64,000 nt of DNA from Pseudomonas arsenicoxydans. Lineage in GTDB: Bacteria; Pseudomonadota; Gammaproteobacteria; Pseudomonadales; Pseudomonadaceae. Below are positions 34,928 through 45,328 of the stretch, in pieces. Below the pieces are notes generated by a model. It did not search any database. It saw nothing but the letters and a program-made list of their open reading frames with translations, and was not told where the DNA came from. The stretch covers positions 305,728 through 369,727 of the forward strand of contig NZ_RCZE01000004.1 in the NCBI RefSeq assembly GCF_006438915.1. Reading direction: 5' to 3'. A program made the position numbers and the translations under genes. Numbering within the stretch: the first letter of the stretch is position 1; every line of letters starts with the position of its first letter.

Positions 34928-35641
34928 TCATGGGCACCAGTAAATCTCTAACGTAGGTTGCAAAAACGCGCGAATCGGCATGGCGGCGACATCGTCGACG
35001 GCCAATGCGGCACTCAGGGTGGTCAGCTTGGACTGACCGGAAATCGACAGCACTTTGTGTTTGGCCGACGCCAGCAGCGCACGGCTCATGGTCAGGCGCT
35101 GATGCGGCACGGTTGGCGCCAACATCGGGTAGCAACGACGTGTGCCGTCGACTTTCAAGGCGTCGGCCAGGTTCGGGCTGTTCGGGAACAACGAGGCGGT
35201 GTGGCCGTCGTCGCCCATGCCCAGCACCAGCACGTCGATCACCGGCAGTTCAGACAACAAACGGTCGGCCTGCTCGGCTGCCTGTTCGAGGTTGGCGCTG
35301 GCGCTGTACAGACTCAGGAACTGCGCCTTGGCCGCCGGGCCCTGCAACAGATAACGCTTGAGCAGACCGGCATTGCTGTCGACATGTTCGACCGGCACCC
35401 AGCGCTCGTCGGCCAGGCTGACCACCACGTTCGACCAGTCCAGCGCCTGCTTGGCCAGGTGCTGGAAAAACGCCACCGGGCTGCGGCCACCGGACACCAC
35501 CAGCGTGGCGGTGCCCTGAGCTTCGATCGCTTCGCTCAGTTGTTTGGCAACCGTCAGAGCCAACGCTTGCGCCAACAACACCGGGCTCTTGAACTCATGG
35601 GCGCTGACGCCCTGAGGCAGTTTCAAATCAGATATCGCCAT
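34928..35641 (-). CDS. pgl: 6-phosphogluconolactonase
   Basis: 237 residues. [15 protein letters not shown] binds the phosphate, [18 protein letters not shown] and [15 protein letters not shown] are the family's conserved active-site segments. It hydrolyses 6-phosphogluconolactone made by Zwf. Its start lies 14 bp inside the end of zwf, pointing to translational coupling. Confidence 0.94.
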   Translation of the reverse strand: MAISDLKLPQGVSAHEFKSPVLLAQALALTVAKQLSEAIEAQGTATLVVSGGRSPVAFFQHLAKQALDWSNVVVSLADERWVPVEHVDSNAGLLKRYLLQGPAAKAQFLSLYSASANLEQAAEQADRLLSELPVIDVLVLGMGDDGHTASLFPNSPNLADALKVDGTRRCYPMLAPTVPHQRLTMSRALLASAKHKVLSISGQSKLTTLSAALAVDDVAAMPIRAFLQPTLEIYWCP

Positions 35642-37097
35642 ACCACGACCTCCCGTCCCGCGTGATCAGAGCAATGGAGCTCATCGGCCCCCAGGACCCG
35701 GCCGCATAAGGCTTGGGCGCATCACCGGATTTTTTCCACCCGGCGATCAACTGGTCACACCACTTCCACGCGGCTTCGATTTCATCTTTACGGACAAACA
35801 GGTTCTGATTGCCGCGCATCACTTCCAGCAACAACCGCTCGTAGGCATCGGGAATCCGCGCGCTGCGATAAGTGTCGGAAAAATTCAGCTGCAACGGACC
35901 GCTGCGCAGCTGCATGCCCTTGTCCAGGCCTTGTTCTTTGGTCATCACGCGCAAGGAAATACCTTCGTCCGGTTGCAGGCGGATGATCAGCTTGTTGCTG
36001 ATTTGCAGGCGCTGCTCGGGGGCGAAGATGTAGTGCGACGGTTCCTTGAAGTGGATGACGATCTGCGACAGTTTCTGCGGCATGCGCTTGCCGGTACGCA
36101 GGTAAAACGGCACGCCGGCCCAACGCCAGTTGCGGATATCGGCACGCAAGGCGACGAAGGTTTCGGTGTCGCTCTGGGTGTTCGAATTCGGTTCTTCCAA
36201 GTAACCCGGCACCGGCTTGCCTTCGCTGTAGCCGGCGATGTACTGACCGCGCACCACCTGAGTGGTCAGGCCTTCCGGGCTGATCGGCGCCAGCGCCTTG
36301 AGGACTTTGACTTTCTCGTCGCGGATGCTGTCGGCGGACAGGTCGGCCGGCGGGTCCATGGCGATCAGGCAAAGCAGTTGCAGCAGGTGATTCTGGATCA
36401 TGTCCCGCAGCTGCCCGGCCTTGTCGAAGTAACCCCAGCGGCCTTCAATCCCGACCTTCTCGGCCACGGTGATTTCCACGTGGGAGATGTAGTTCTGGTT
36501 CCACTGGGTTTCGAACAGGCTGTTGGCGAAACGCAGGGCGATGAGGTTTTGAACCGTCTCTTTGCCCAGGTAATGGTCGATGCGGTAGGTGCGGTTTTCC
36601 GGGAAAAACTGCGCTACGGCGTCGTTGACCTTGCGCGAGGATTCCAGGTCCGAACCGATGGGTTTTTCCAGCACCACACGGGTGTTTTCCGCGAGCCCGA
36701 CCTTGGCCAGGTTCTCGCAAATCGCGCCGTACACCGCGGCCGGCGTGGCGAAGTAGGCAATCACGCGCTGGGCACTACCGGCCATGTCGGCCAGGGCGAT
36801 GTAATCGTCAGCGTTGAGGAAGTCCACGTGCAGGTAGCTCAGTCGCGCCAGAAAGCGCTCGACCACCGCTTCGTCCAGCTCTTTGGCGCCCACATAACGA
36901 CGCAGTTCGGTGCCGATGAATGCCAGATGCTCCTGCTCAGTGCCGGGCTCGCGGGCCAGCGCGATAATGCGCGTATCCTCGTGCAGAAGGCCTGCGCCAT
37001 CGAGTTGATAGAGGGCAGGAAACAGCTTGCGCAAGGCCAGATCGCCGAGGGCGCCGAACAAGGCAAAGGTGCACGGTTCAACCGTAATCGAAGGCAT
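35628..37097 (-). CDS. zwf: Glucose-6-phosphate 1-dehydrogenase
   Basis: 489 residues, standard size. The nucleotide-binding [18 protein letters not shown] is at residues about 12-29, and the substrate site [16 protein letters not shown] near 170. [14 protein letters not shown] and the C-terminal [11 protein letters not shown] are typical. First gene of zwf-pgl-eda and divergent from hexR, with a candidate HexR site between them. Confidence 0.95.
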   Translation of the reverse strand: MPSITVEPCTFALFGALGDLALRKLFPALYQLDGAGLLHEDTRIIALAREPGTEQEHLAFIGTELRRYVGAKELDEAVVERFLARLSYLHVDFLNADDYIALADMAGSAQRVIAYFATPAAVYGAICENLAKVGLAENTRVVLEKPIGSDLESSRKVNDAVAQFFPENRTYRIDHYLGKETVQNLIALRFANSLFETQWNQNYISHVEITVAEKVGIEGRWGYFDKAGQLRDMIQNHLLQLLCLIAMDPPADLSADSIRDEKVKVLKALAPISPEGLTTQVVRGQYIAGYSEGKPVPGYLEEPNSNTQSDTETFVALRADIRNWRWAGVPFYLRTGKRMPQKLSQIVIHFKEPSHYIFAPEQRLQISNKLIIRLQPDEGISLRVMTKEQGLDKGMQLRSGPLQLNFSDTYRSARIPDAYERLLLEVMRGNQNLFVRKDEIEAAWKWCDQLIAGWKKSGDAPKPYAAGSWGPMSSIALITRDGRSWYGDI

Positions 37098-37164
37098 GAT
37101 GTTTGTTCTTTTATCAAGTTAAGCTACAAATACCTTTTTTCAAGGCATCGCTCAAGAGAAAATG

Positions 37165-37179
37165 TAGTAATAACCACAA
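37165..37179. promoter_or_regulatory. Candidate HexR operator, zwf/hexR
   Basis: On the minus strand TTGTGGTTATTACTA, matching the Pseudomonas HexR consensus TTGT-N7-ACAA with one mismatch. It is centred in a longer dyad, AAAATGT ... AACATTTT (37159-37185). Confidence 0.65.
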
Positions 37180-37314
37180 CATTTTCGCAAAATACAGATT
37201 CCGAGTGGTAGCCGGTCGGAGCCATCAGTAGGATAGGCCACCGTTTGGGGCCGCATCAAAGGCCCTTTTGGCATAGCCGAACTCTAATTTGCGCTGCTGA
37301 CCCAAGGAACATAT

Positions 37315-38184
37315 ATGGACCGCGTGCGAAATTTACTGGAACAGATCCAGAATCGCCTTGAAGACTTGAACAAGGCTGAACGTAAAGTCGCCGAAGTGAT
37401 CCTGCTCAACCCACAGCAGGCCACCCGGTTCAGCATCGCCGCGCTTGCCCAGGCCTCCAAGGTCAGCGAGCCGACCGTTAACCGCTTCTGCCGTTCGTTC
37501 GGTGTCAGCGGCTACCCGGAACTCAAACTCCAGTTGGCCCAGAGCCTGGCCAGTGGCGCGGCGTATGTCAGCCGCGCGGTCGAGGCCGATGACAATCCTG
37601 AAGCCTATACAAAGAAGATTTTCGGCAGCGCCATCGCCTCGCTGGACAGTGCCTTGCAGGCGTTGGACCCGAACCTGATCAGCCGCGCCGTCGACCTGTT
37701 GATCCAGGCGCGGCAGATCCACTTCTTCGGCCTCGGCGCCTCGGCCCCGGTGGCGCTGGATGCGCAGCACAAATTCTTCCGCTTCAACCTGGCCGTCACC
37801 GCCCATGCCGACGTGCTGATGCAACGCATGATTGCGTCGGTCGCGCACACCGGCGAATTGTTCGTGATCATTTCCTACACCGGCCGCACCCGCGAACTGG
37901 TGGAAGTGGCGCGCATCGCCCGTGAGAACGGTGCTTCGGTGCTGGGCCTGACCGCTGAGGGTTCGCCCTTGGCCAAGGCCAGTACGCTGAGCCTGAACAT
38001 TCCGCTGCCGGAAGACACCGACATCTACATGCCGATGACCTCGCGCATCATCCAACTGACCGTGCTGGACGTGCTGGCGACCGGCATGACGCTGCGCCGC
38101 GGGGTGGATTTCCAGCCGCATTTGCGCAAGATCAAAGAGAGCCTGAATGCGAGCCGGTATCCGGTGGGGGATGAGTTTAACTAA
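37315..38184 (+). CDS. hexR: RpiR-family regulator HexR
   Basis: 289 residues. An N-terminal helix-turn-helix ([25 protein letters not shown], residues about 39-65) is followed by a sugar-isomerase (SIS) domain with [19 protein letters not shown] and [17 protein letters not shown]. HexR represses zwf-pgl-eda and edd/gap until it binds KDPG. Divergent orientation from zwf and a nearby operator support the name. Confidence 0.93.
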   Translation: MDRVRNLLEQIQNRLEDLNKAERKVAEVILLNPQQATRFSIAALAQASKVSEPTVNRFCRSFGVSGYPELKLQLAQSLASGAAYVSRAVEADDNPEAYTKKIFGSAIASLDSALQALDPNLISRAVDLLIQARQIHFFGLGASAPVALDAQHKFFRFNLAVTAHADVLMQRMIASVAHTGELFVIISYTGRTRELVEVARIARENGASVLGLTAEGSPLAKASTLSLNIPLPEDTDIYMPMTSRIIQLTVLDVLATGMTLRRGVDFQPHLRKIKESLNASRYPVGDEFN

Positions 38185-38213
38185 CCCGACATCTCGGCTG
38201 ACTGACCCGGCCT

Positions 38214-38308
38214 CTTCGCGAGCAAGCCCGCTCCCACAGTGGATCTGTTTTGAACACAAATGCTGTGTCTACTGAAGATCCAATATGGGAGCGGGCTTGC
38301 TCGCGAAG
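38214..38308. repeat. REPIN, type A
   Basis: Outward-oriented inverted cores between convergent hexR and the mutarotase gene; the right arm has TATGGGAG instead of TGTGGGAG. Confidence 0.88.
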
Positions 38309-38337
38309 GGGCCAGCCGCAACACCGCCAGCCTTGAG

Positions 38338-39192
38338 CTAACCCCCCACCCGCGCCTGCAAACTCAAATGCGCCCTCTGCCCCGGCGCCAGGCTCAGGCT
38401 GTGCGCGCCGCCGCTCGCCGCCTCGACACAGACAAACTCGGAAATTTCGTTCCAGCTCACCCCCAGCAACGGTCGTGTCCCCGGATGCCAGACCACGGTG
38501 TCGGCATCGTCACCGGTGTCGATGCACAACTCACGCTGCCAGGCGTGATCCTTGAGCTGTAATTCGCCGTCATGCTGGAACACTCGCTGACAGCCTCCGT
38601 CCACACGCAGCTCACCTTCCTGCTGGCAACTCTGGCGGTTCAACTGGTCGTAACCGTGTGCGCCATCGAGCCCAGACAGCGCTATCTCACCCACATCACC
38701 AATACGCCAGTAAGCGTGCAAGGCCTGACTCAGTTGGCAGGGCAAGGTGTCTTGATGCTCGGTGCTCAGGCGCAAATCCATGCGTTCGCCGAGGTGCGCA
38801 TGCAGGTCCACTTCCCAGTCGCACAACTGAAGTTGCCAGTGCAATCGCACGCCATCGTCATCGTGGCTACTGTCGAGCAGCTTCCAATCGACCAACCGTG
38901 CCCAACCATGGGAAGGCCAGGCGTTTTCGCTCGGATGACGGCCGTACCACGGCCAGCACACGGGCACACCACCTCGAATCGCCCCCACCTGCGGCCACTT
39001 CGCCGCGCACCACAGCCATGGCTTTTGACCAGTGGGCTGGAAATGCAGCAACTGCGCGCCCTGGCGACTGAACACCGCCTGACATAGCGGATGGTCGATC
39101 ACCAATACGTCGCGCTTCTGATAGCGCTCCCACGCAAACACCGGACGTTCGCGCAAGGATTTGAAGAAGCGTTGTAGCGGATGCTCATGCAT
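38338..39192 (-). CDS. D-hexose-6-phosphate mutarotase
   Basis: 284 residues of the YeaD/aldose-1-epimerase-like family. QGAQLLHFQPTGQKPWLW, IRGGVPVCWPWYGRHP, and the C-terminal NEISEFVCVEAASGG are family marks; histidine and glutamate in SHGWAR and CVEAA are likely catalytic. It interconverts anomers of glucose-6-phosphate, helping Zwf. It follows oprB in the same direction, separated by a terminator. Confidence 0.88.
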   Translation of the reverse strand: MHEHPLQRFFKSLRERPVFAWERYQKRDVLVIDHPLCQAVFSRQGAQLLHFQPTGQKPWLWCAAKWPQVGAIRGGVPVCWPWYGRHPSENAWPSHGWARLVDWKLLDSSHDDDGVRLHWQLQLCDWEVDLHAHLGERMDLRLSTEHQDTLPCQLSQALHAYWRIGDVGEIALSGLDGAHGYDQLNRQSCQQEGELRVDGGCQRVFQHDGELQLKDHAWQRELCIDTGDDADTVVWHPGTRPLLGVSWNEISEFVCVEAASGGAHSLSLAPGQRAHLSLQARVGG

Positions 39193-39252
39193 GTGCCACG
39201 GTCCTGAAAATCATGGGGGTGTACTCATACTTTTGTGCCCCCCTCGCCACAC

Positions 39253-39282
39253 AAAAAAAAGCGGACAGCCTGGGCTGTCCGC
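39253..39282 (-). terminator. Rho-independent terminator of oprB
   Basis: GCGGACAGCC and GGCTGTCCGC form a stem with a two-base loop; the minus strand continues with eight T. Confidence 0.9.
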
Positions 39283-39320
39283 AAATATGCGCACATAGAG
39301 AGGAGCTTATCGCAACAGCG

Positions 39321-40667
39321 TTAGAACACCGACTGAATTTTCAGGCCGGCCACCAGCGCGTTATCGACTTCATCCACACCGCCTGGGTGAGTGATGTATT
39401 GCAGGTTAGGACGCACAGTCAGCCAGTTGGTAACGTGGAAGCCGTAGTTGATTTCGTAGTTGTACTCGGTGGTCTGCAGTGGCGAGAACAGTGGATCTTC
39501 GTACTCAGTCACATTGTTGGCCGCGTTGGTCGCTTCTTCGTTTTTCTTCACGTCATCGTTGACATGGATGCGGGCGAAACCGATGCCCACGTCATCTTTA
39601 GGACGCGCATCGAACGGGCCCTTGTACACAAACATCAGCGACTGGTAGTTGTCGACGACGTTGGTGTCCTTGTCGTGGAACGTCGCGTTGGCCGCAATGT
39701 TCAGACCGCGAGTCTTGTCACCGTTGTGGCTGGTGAGTTGTTGCTGCGCAACGAACCAGTAGCCGTGCTTGCTGCTGTGGCTGCGGTAGGCGTTGCCGCT
39801 GGTGGCCGCATCATTACCGTTGTCGTCCTTGAGAACGTCATTGGCTTCGGCGGTGCTTTTGTAGTAACCGACACGGTATTCGCCCGGCAGGCTGTTAGGG
39901 TTAGGCAGCCAGACCAGTTCGACCGGCAACACGGTGCCGGCGGTGCCGCTGCCGCTGAGCTTGAAGCCGTTGCCGTGCTCCAGCTGCGACGGGTTCTGGT
40001 TGTACGCGCCGATCTGCGCATAGAACTCAGGCGAAATGTTGTACTTCACACGGACCGCAGCCTGCATGACCGGCCAGTTGTACCAGATGTTGGTGGCCCA
40101 GTTACCCACTTGGGAACCGCAGAACGCCAGGTTCTGGAACTCGCACGGGAAGGTGTTGAAGTCTTCGCCTTCACCGAAGTAACCGGCCTTGACGTCCAGT
40201 TTGCCGTCGAGGAACTGGTGCTTGATCCACAACTGGGTCAGACGGACCATGTGGCCGCGGCCGTAGACTTCCTGCGAGGAACTCAAGGTGCCGGTACGCG
40301 GGTCGCCGACACGGTCATTGGAGATGTTTTCACCGTTACGGTTGGTCAGCTGGATCTTGGCCTGGGTGTTATCCCAACCAAACAGCTTTTCCAGGTCCAG
40401 TGCCGCCCCCAGGCCGAACTGGTCCGCGTAACGCGCGGTTTTGTCGTTGTTGTAGCCACCGTGGAGGTTGCCACCGACTTCACCGACGTAGTCCATCTTG
40501 ATGTCGATGCCTTGCTCGATCAGCTTGGTCCGCTCGCCACCCCAATCACCGGTCATCCATTCCGAATCAGCGCTGAACGCGTCAGCCGCGTGCACACTAC
40601 CGGCCAGCATCATGGCTGCAACTGCTGACAACTGGCAGATAAGCTGAGCGTTGTTGTTCTTCTTCAT
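39321..40667 (-). CDS. oprB: Carbohydrate-selective porin OprB
   Basis: 448 residues. A signal peptide ends at SVHAADAF near residue 28. The mature protein starts SEWMTGDWGGERTKLIEQGID, the hallmark of OprB, and ends with a C-terminal aromatic residue (LKIQSVF) needed for outer-membrane insertion. It forms a 16-strand barrel for glucose and other sugars. It follows gtsD, with a REPIN in the gap. Confidence 0.94.
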   Translation of the reverse strand: MKKNNNAQLICQLSAVAAMMLAGSVHAADAFSADSEWMTGDWGGERTKLIEQGIDIKMDYVGEVGGNLHGGYNNDKTARYADQFGLGAALDLEKLFGWDNTQAKIQLTNRNGENISNDRVGDPRTGTLSSSQEVYGRGHMVRLTQLWIKHQFLDGKLDVKAGYFGEGEDFNTFPCEFQNLAFCGSQVGNWATNIWYNWPVMQAAVRVKYNISPEFYAQIGAYNQNPSQLEHGNGFKLSGSGTAGTVLPVELVWLPNPNSLPGEYRVGYYKSTAEANDVLKDDNGNDAATSGNAYRSHSSKHGYWFVAQQQLTSHNGDKTRGLNIAANATFHDKDTNVVDNYQSLMFVYKGPFDARPKDDVGIGFARIHVNDDVKKNEEATNAANNVTEYEDPLFSPLQTTEYNYEINYGFHVTNWLTVRPNLQYITHPGGVDEVDNALVAGLKIQSVF

Positions 40668-40757
40668 CCCTACATCCTCGTTTTATTGTTATTAACTGTG
40701 TTCTAACGCGGTTACATCTGGCGCGGAGAGCGACAGGCCGCTCACCGCATATCCCCC

Positions 40758-40847
40758 TGTGGGAGCTGGCTTGCTCGCGAAGAGGCCGGCACATTCAGCA
40801 TCCACGCTGACTGACACACCGCTTTCGCGAGCAAGCCCGCTCCCACA
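40758..40847. repeat. REPIN, type A
   Basis: Left core has GGGAGCTGGC in place of GGGAGCGGGC. Between gtsD and oprB on the same transcript. Confidence 0.88.
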
Positions 40848-40855
40848 TTTGATCT

Positions 40856-42016
40856 TTACCGGCCTTTGAATTGTGCGATGTTGCCTACCGATGCTTCGGT
40901 CTTAGGCGCGCCGGCCACCCCCAGACGCTCCCCGGTCTTGGCGTCGAACAACAACACTTTCGATGGATCGAATTGCAGGGTCAGGGTCTCGCCCGGAGCC
41001 GGTGCAACATCCGGTGCCAGACGGCAGCAGACTTTGGTTTCATTCAGACTGACGAACACCAGGGTGTCGGGACCGGTCGGTTCGGTGACCTGGACTTCGG
41101 CGCGAATGGTCGGCAAACCGTTCGGCTCGCCGTTCGCCAGCACGATCTGCTCGGGGCGCATGCCGAGGATCACTTCACGGTCTTCGAGCCCGGCATCCTG
41201 CATGCCCAGCGGCAATTCGCAACGGGCCTGGCCGCTGTCGAGCAGCGCGAACAGTCGACCGTCCTTGCGCTGCAAACGCAGGGGGATGAAGTTCATCGGC
41301 GGTGAACCGATGAAGCTCGCCACGAACAAGTTGGCCGGGTTGTTGTAGATGTCTTTCGGCGTACCGAACTGCTGAATGATCCCGTCCTTCATCACCGCCA
41401 CCTTGTCGCCCAGGGTCATCGCTTCGATCTGGTCGTGGGTCACGTAGACCGTGGTGGTTTTCAGGCGCTGGTGCATCAGTTTCATTTCGGTGCGCATCTC
41501 GACCCGCAGCTTGGCGTCGAGGTTGGACAGCGGTTCGTCGAACAGGTAGATCTTCGGCCGACGCGCCAGGGCACGGCCCATGGCCACGCGCTGTTGCTGA
41601 CCACCGGAGAGCTGGCCGGGCTTGCGGTTGAGCAGGTGTTCGATCTGCAACAGCTTGGACACCCGCGCCACTTCCGTTTCGATGTCGGCGGCGGGCATTT
41701 TGCGAATCTTCAAGCCGAAGGCGATGTTCTCGCGCACGCTCATGGTCGGGTACAGCGCGTAGGACTGGAACACCATGGCGATGTCGCGGTCTTTCGGGCT
41801 CATGCCGCTGACGTCCTGGTCATCGATCATGATCGCGCCGCCGGTGATGGTTTCCAGGCCGGCGATGCAATTCATCAGGGTCGATTTGCCGCAACCCGAA
41901 GGTCCGACCAGGATCAGGAACTCACCGTCCTTGATCGACAGATGGATGTCCTTGAGGGTGTCCGGCAGACCCGGGCCATAAGTCTTGTTTACATTGCGAA
42001 GTTCGAGCGTAGCCAT
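40856..42016 (-). CDS. gtsD: Glucose ABC transporter ATPase
   Basis: 386 residues, MalK/UgpC type. Walker A GPSGCGKST near residue 38, signature LSGGQQQR, Walker B KIYLFDEPLSNLDAK and switch histidine YVTHDQIEAM are all intact; the C-terminal TOBE-like domain holds the regulatory extension. It powers glucose/mannose uptake with GtsABC (gltK in older names). Only two bases separate it from gtsC. Confidence 0.93.
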   Translation of the reverse strand: MATLELRNVNKTYGPGLPDTLKDIHLSIKDGEFLILVGPSGCGKSTLMNCIAGLETITGGAIMIDDQDVSGMSPKDRDIAMVFQSYALYPTMSVRENIAFGLKIRKMPAADIETEVARVSKLLQIEHLLNRKPGQLSGGQQQRVAMGRALARRPKIYLFDEPLSNLDAKLRVEMRTEMKLMHQRLKTTTVYVTHDQIEAMTLGDKVAVMKDGIIQQFGTPKDIYNNPANLFVASFIGSPPMNFIPLRLQRKDGRLFALLDSGQARCELPLGMQDAGLEDREVILGMRPEQIVLANGEPNGLPTIRAEVQVTEPTGPDTLVFVSLNETKVCCRLAPDVAPAPGETLTLQFDPSKVLLFDAKTGERLGVAGAPKTEASVGNIAQFKGR

Positions 42017-42018
42017 GA

Positions 42019-42864
42019 TTACCCCTTGACTGCGCCGGCCGTCAGCCCGCGCACGAAATACTTGCCTGCGACCACATAGACCAGCAGGGTCGGCAGCCCG
42101 GCGATCATCGCCGCCGCCATATCAACGTTATATTCCTTGGCCCCGGTACTGGTGTTGACCAGGTTGTTCAGCGCGACCGTGATGGGTTGCGAGTCCCCAC
42201 TGGAGAACACCACGCCGAACAGGAAGTCGTTCCAGATCTGGGTGAACTGCCAGATCAGGCAGACCATGATGATCGGGGTGGACATCGGCAGGATGATCAG
42301 GCGGAAGATCGTGAAGAAACCCGCGCCATCGAGCCGCGCCGCCTTCACCAGCGCATCGGGAACGCTGACGTAGTAGTTACGGAAAAACAGCGTGGTGAAC
42401 GCCAGGCCGTAGACTACGTGCACGAACACCAGGCCCGTGGTGGTGCTGGCCAGGCCCATCTTGCCGAGGGTGAACGAGGCCGGCAGCAGGACGGTCTGGA
42501 ACGGCAGGAAGCAACCGAACAACAGCAAACCGAAGAACAACTGCGACCCGCGAAAGCGCCACATCGACAGGACGTAACCGTTCAACGCACCGATGGCGGT
42601 GGAGATCAAAACTGCCGGAACGGTGATCTTGATCGAGTTCCAGAAGTACCCATCAACGGTGCCCCAGGCCTTGATCCAGCCAATGCCGGTAACCACGGTT
42701 GGCCAGCTCAGCAGGTTGCCGGTGTTGATGTCTTCCGGCGTTTTGAAACTGGTCAACAGCATGACCACCAGCGGTATCAGGTACAGAAATACCGCAAGGA
42801 TCAACACCGCGTAGATCGCGATGCGACTCAGGCTGATGGAAGGTTTGGCAGCGAAACTAGTCAT
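42019..42864 (-). CDS. gtsC: Glucose ABC transporter permease
   Basis: 281 residues with six hydrophobic helices. The EAA loop coupling to the ATPase reads VSVPDALVKAARLDGAGFFTIFRLIILPMSTP near residue 190. It forms the membrane channel with GtsB, whose end it overlaps by eight bases. Confidence 0.92.
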   Translation of the reverse strand: MTSFAAKPSISLSRIAIYAVLILAVFLYLIPLVVMLLTSFKTPEDINTGNLLSWPTVVTGIGWIKAWGTVDGYFWNSIKITVPAVLISTAIGALNGYVLSMWRFRGSQLFFGLLLFGCFLPFQTVLLPASFTLGKMGLASTTTGLVFVHVVYGLAFTTLFFRNYYVSVPDALVKAARLDGAGFFTIFRLIILPMSTPIIMVCLIWQFTQIWNDFLFGVVFSSGDSQPITVALNNLVNTSTGAKEYNVDMAAAMIAGLPTLLVYVVAGKYFVRGLTAGAVKG

Positions 42865-43765
42865 GACGCTTGGTCCTCAGCTCGGAGTACAGGTAAGGCA
42901 CGATGATTGCGAGAATCGCACCGAGCATCAGAATCGCACTGGCCGAGCCCATGCCCATCTGGCCGCGACTGAAGGTGAAGGAATACATGAACATTGCAGG
43001 CAAATCGGAGGAGTAACCCGGGCCGCCGGCCGTCATTGCCGCCACCAGGTCGAAACTCTTGATCGCGATGTGGGCCAGGATCATCACGGCGCTGAAGAAC
43101 ACCGGGCGCAGGCTGGGCAACACCACTTTCAGGTAAATGCGCGGCATGCTCGCGCCATCGATCTGGGCGGCACGGATGATCGATTGATCCACGCCACGCA
43201 GGCCGGCGAGGAACATCGCCATGATAAAGCCCGAGGCTTGCCAGACTGCAGCGATCACCAGGCAATACACCACGCGATCCGGGTCGATCAGCCAGTCCAG
43301 GCGAAAGCCTTCCCATCCCCAGTCACGCAGCAATTTGTCCAGGCCCATGCCCGGGTTGAGCAGCCATTTCCAGGCGGTACCGGTGACGATCATCGAGAGC
43401 GCCATCGGGTACAGGTAAATGGTGCGAATGAAACCTTCGCGACGAATGCGCTGGTCAAGAAACACCGCGAGCAGCACACCGATCACCAGCGTGATGCCGA
43501 TGAACATGCCGCCGAACACTGCGAGGTTCTTGCTGGCTACCCACCAACGGTCGTTGTCGAACAGCCGTTGGTATTGCGCCAGGCCTGCCCATTTGTAAGT
43601 CGGCAGAAAGGTCGAACTGGTGAACGACAGAACGAACGTCCACAGGATGTAGCCATAGAAGCCCACCAGAACGATGAACATGCTCGGCGCCAGCACCAGT
43701 TTGGGCAGCCAGCGTTGCAATGCATCGAACGGCGAGGCCTTGCTGAACACAGCAACAGAACTCAT
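42857..43765 (-). CDS. gtsB: Glucose ABC transporter permease
   Basis: 302 residues, six helices typical of MalF-like sugar permeases. The EAA loop is LRGVDQSIIRAAQIDGASMPRIYLKVVLPSLRP near residue 205. It pairs with GtsC. A 148-bp gap containing a REPIN separates it from gtsA. Confidence 0.92.
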   Translation of the reverse strand: MSSVAVFSKASPFDALQRWLPKLVLAPSMFIVLVGFYGYILWTFVLSFTSSTFLPTYKWAGLAQYQRLFDNDRWWVASKNLAVFGGMFIGITLVIGVLLAVFLDQRIRREGFIRTIYLYPMALSMIVTGTAWKWLLNPGMGLDKLLRDWGWEGFRLDWLIDPDRVVYCLVIAAVWQASGFIMAMFLAGLRGVDQSIIRAAQIDGASMPRIYLKVVLPSLRPVFFSAVMILAHIAIKSFDLVAAMTAGGPGYSSDLPAMFMYSFTFSRGQMGMGSASAILMLGAILAIIVPYLYSELRTKRHD

Positions 43766-43811
43766 GGGGAAATCCAGTACGAGAGAAAATTTACGTTGGA
43801 AATGCTTCCCC

Positions 43812-43904
43812 TTGTAGGAGTGAGCCTGCTCGCGATCGCTGAGTGTCAGTCTCTGGATGTATCAACTGATACACCGCGATCGCGAGCAGGCTCGCTCCTA
43901 CAGG
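43812..43904. repeat. REPIN, type B, inside the gts operon
   Basis: Inverted TAGGAGTGAGCCTGCTCGCG arms (right arm has CTCGCTCCTA) between gtsA and gtsB. Hairpins here can shield the upstream binding-protein mRNA from 3' decay. Confidence 0.9.
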
Positions 43905-43913
43905 GGCCAAGCA

Positions 43914-45206
43914 TTACTTGGCAGACTTGACCGCTGCGCCGAGTTTCTTGGCGGCATCGGCAGGGTCGGCTTTCGGGTCGTTGATGTAGTTGGTCACCAC
44001 ATCAAAGAACGCACCCTGTACGGCCAGCGTGGTCGCCATGTTGTGCGCCATGCTCGGCTGCAGGCCGCCAGACTTGGCATCCGCCAGGAAGTCCTTGGCA
44101 GCGGTCTGGGCGCAGGCGTCGAAACCGTACTTGTCCATGTCCTTCAGCATGTCGTCGCGAACCGGGATCGAGCCCTTGTTGATGCTGAAGACTTTCTGGA
44201 AGTTCTCACCCATGACGATCTTGGCGATGTCCTGCTGACCGGCCGCAGTGCCCGCGTCTTTCTGCTTGAACACGGCCAGGGAGTCGATGTTGTAGGTGAA
44301 CGCCTTGTCGGTGCCCGGGAACGCTACGCACTCGTAGTCCTTGCCGGCGACTTTCTTGGCCGCGGTCCATTCGGACTTGGCCCAGTCACCCATGATCTGC
44401 ATACCGGCCTTGCCGTTGATGACCTTGGCCGCTTCCAGGTTCCAGTCCTGGCCTTTGCCGTCGACGTCCATGTAGGTCGCGACTTTCTTCAGCTCGGTCA
44501 GCGCCTTGACCATTTCCGGACCGGTCAGCGCAGCGTTGTCCAGATCGACCAGGGCTTTCTTGTAGCCATCGACACCCATGACCGAAAGCACCACGGCTTC
44601 GAACACGGTGCTGTCCTGCCAAGGCTGACCGCCGTGGGCGAGCGCAATGAAGCCAGCAGCCTTGAGCTTGTCGCCGGCGGCGTAGAATTCTTCGAGGGTG
44701 GTCGGGTTTTTGGTAATGCCGGCTTTCTTGAATACTTCCGGGTTGATCCACAGCCAGTTGACGCGGTGAATGTTCACCGGCACGGCCACGTAATTACCTT
44801 CGTACTTCACGGTATCGGAGACTTTCTTGTCGAGCAGGCTGTCCCACTTTTCCGACTTGGCAACGTCTTTCAGGACGTCGGTGTCGAGCAGACCGGTAGA
44901 CGCCCATTCCTGGATGTCCGGCCCTTTGATCTGCGCCACACCTGGCGGGTTACCGGCAACGGCGCGGCTCTTGAGCACGGTCATGGCGGTAGCACCGCCA
45001 CCACCGGCCACAGCGCCGTCCTTCCAGGTGAAGCCGTCTTTTTCGACTTGAGCCTTGAGCACATCGACCGCTGCTTTTTCACCACCCGAGGTCCACCAGT
45101 GAACGACTTCCACGGAACCTTTGGATTCGGCGGCAAGCACACTGAGAGGGATCGCAGACAGGGAGACGAGAGAAATGACAGTAGCGAGGCGAGAAATCGC
45201 ATTCAT
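43914..45206 (-). CDS. gtsA: Glucose ABC transporter substrate-binding protein
   Basis: 430 residues. A signal peptide ends near residue 25 (SVLAAESKG). The mature protein begins [20 protein letters not shown], the standard sugar-binding family 1 opening, and has [24 protein letters not shown] [14 protein letters not shown]. It captures glucose in the periplasm. A conserved promoter module about 105-122 bp upstream is shared with the AGE-family gene. Confidence 0.93.
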   Translation of the reverse strand: MNAISRLATVISLVSLSAIPLSVLAAESKGSVEVVHWWTSGGEKAAVDVLKAQVEKDGFTWKDGAVAGGGGATAMTVLKSRAVAGNPPGVAQIKGPDIQEWASTGLLDTDVLKDVAKSEKWDSLLDKKVSDTVKYEGNYVAVPVNIHRVNWLWINPEVFKKAGITKNPTTLEEFYAAGDKLKAAGFIALAHGGQPWQDSTVFEAVVLSVMGVDGYKKALVDLDNAALTGPEMVKALTELKKVATYMDVDGKGQDWNLEAAKVINGKAGMQIMGDWAKSEWTAAKKVAGKDYECVAFPGTDKAFTYNIDSLAVFKQKDAGTAAGQQDIAKIVMGENFQKVFSINKGSIPVRDDMLKDMDKYGFDACAQTAAKDFLADAKSGGLQPSMAHNMATTLAVQGAFFDVVTNYINDPKADPADAAKKLGAAVKSAK

Positions 45207-45290
45207 CTAGAAGTACCTTTCTTGTTGTTATGCATGCAAGTCTGGTGCTTGCGCTGCATAGGATTTTAAACAGGAGTTATCCCCTCGCAG

Positions 45291-45328
45291 GTAACGAAGG
45301 GACGCTTGAATGTCACCACATGGTTACA
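45291..45328 (-). promoter_or_regulatory. Shared promoter module upstream of gtsA
   Basis: GTAACGAAGGG, nine bases, TGTCAC, six bases, GTTACA. The same order and spacing occur at 46644. Read on the minus strand, GTNAC units stand at relative positions 0, 11 and 32, consistent with tandem binding on one DNA face. Candidate GltR site. Confidence 0.6.

Noticed and set aside
34911..35135. N-terminal extension of eda into pgl
   Set aside because: The added residues are an out-of-frame reading of pgl, and Eda proteins begin near the chosen start.
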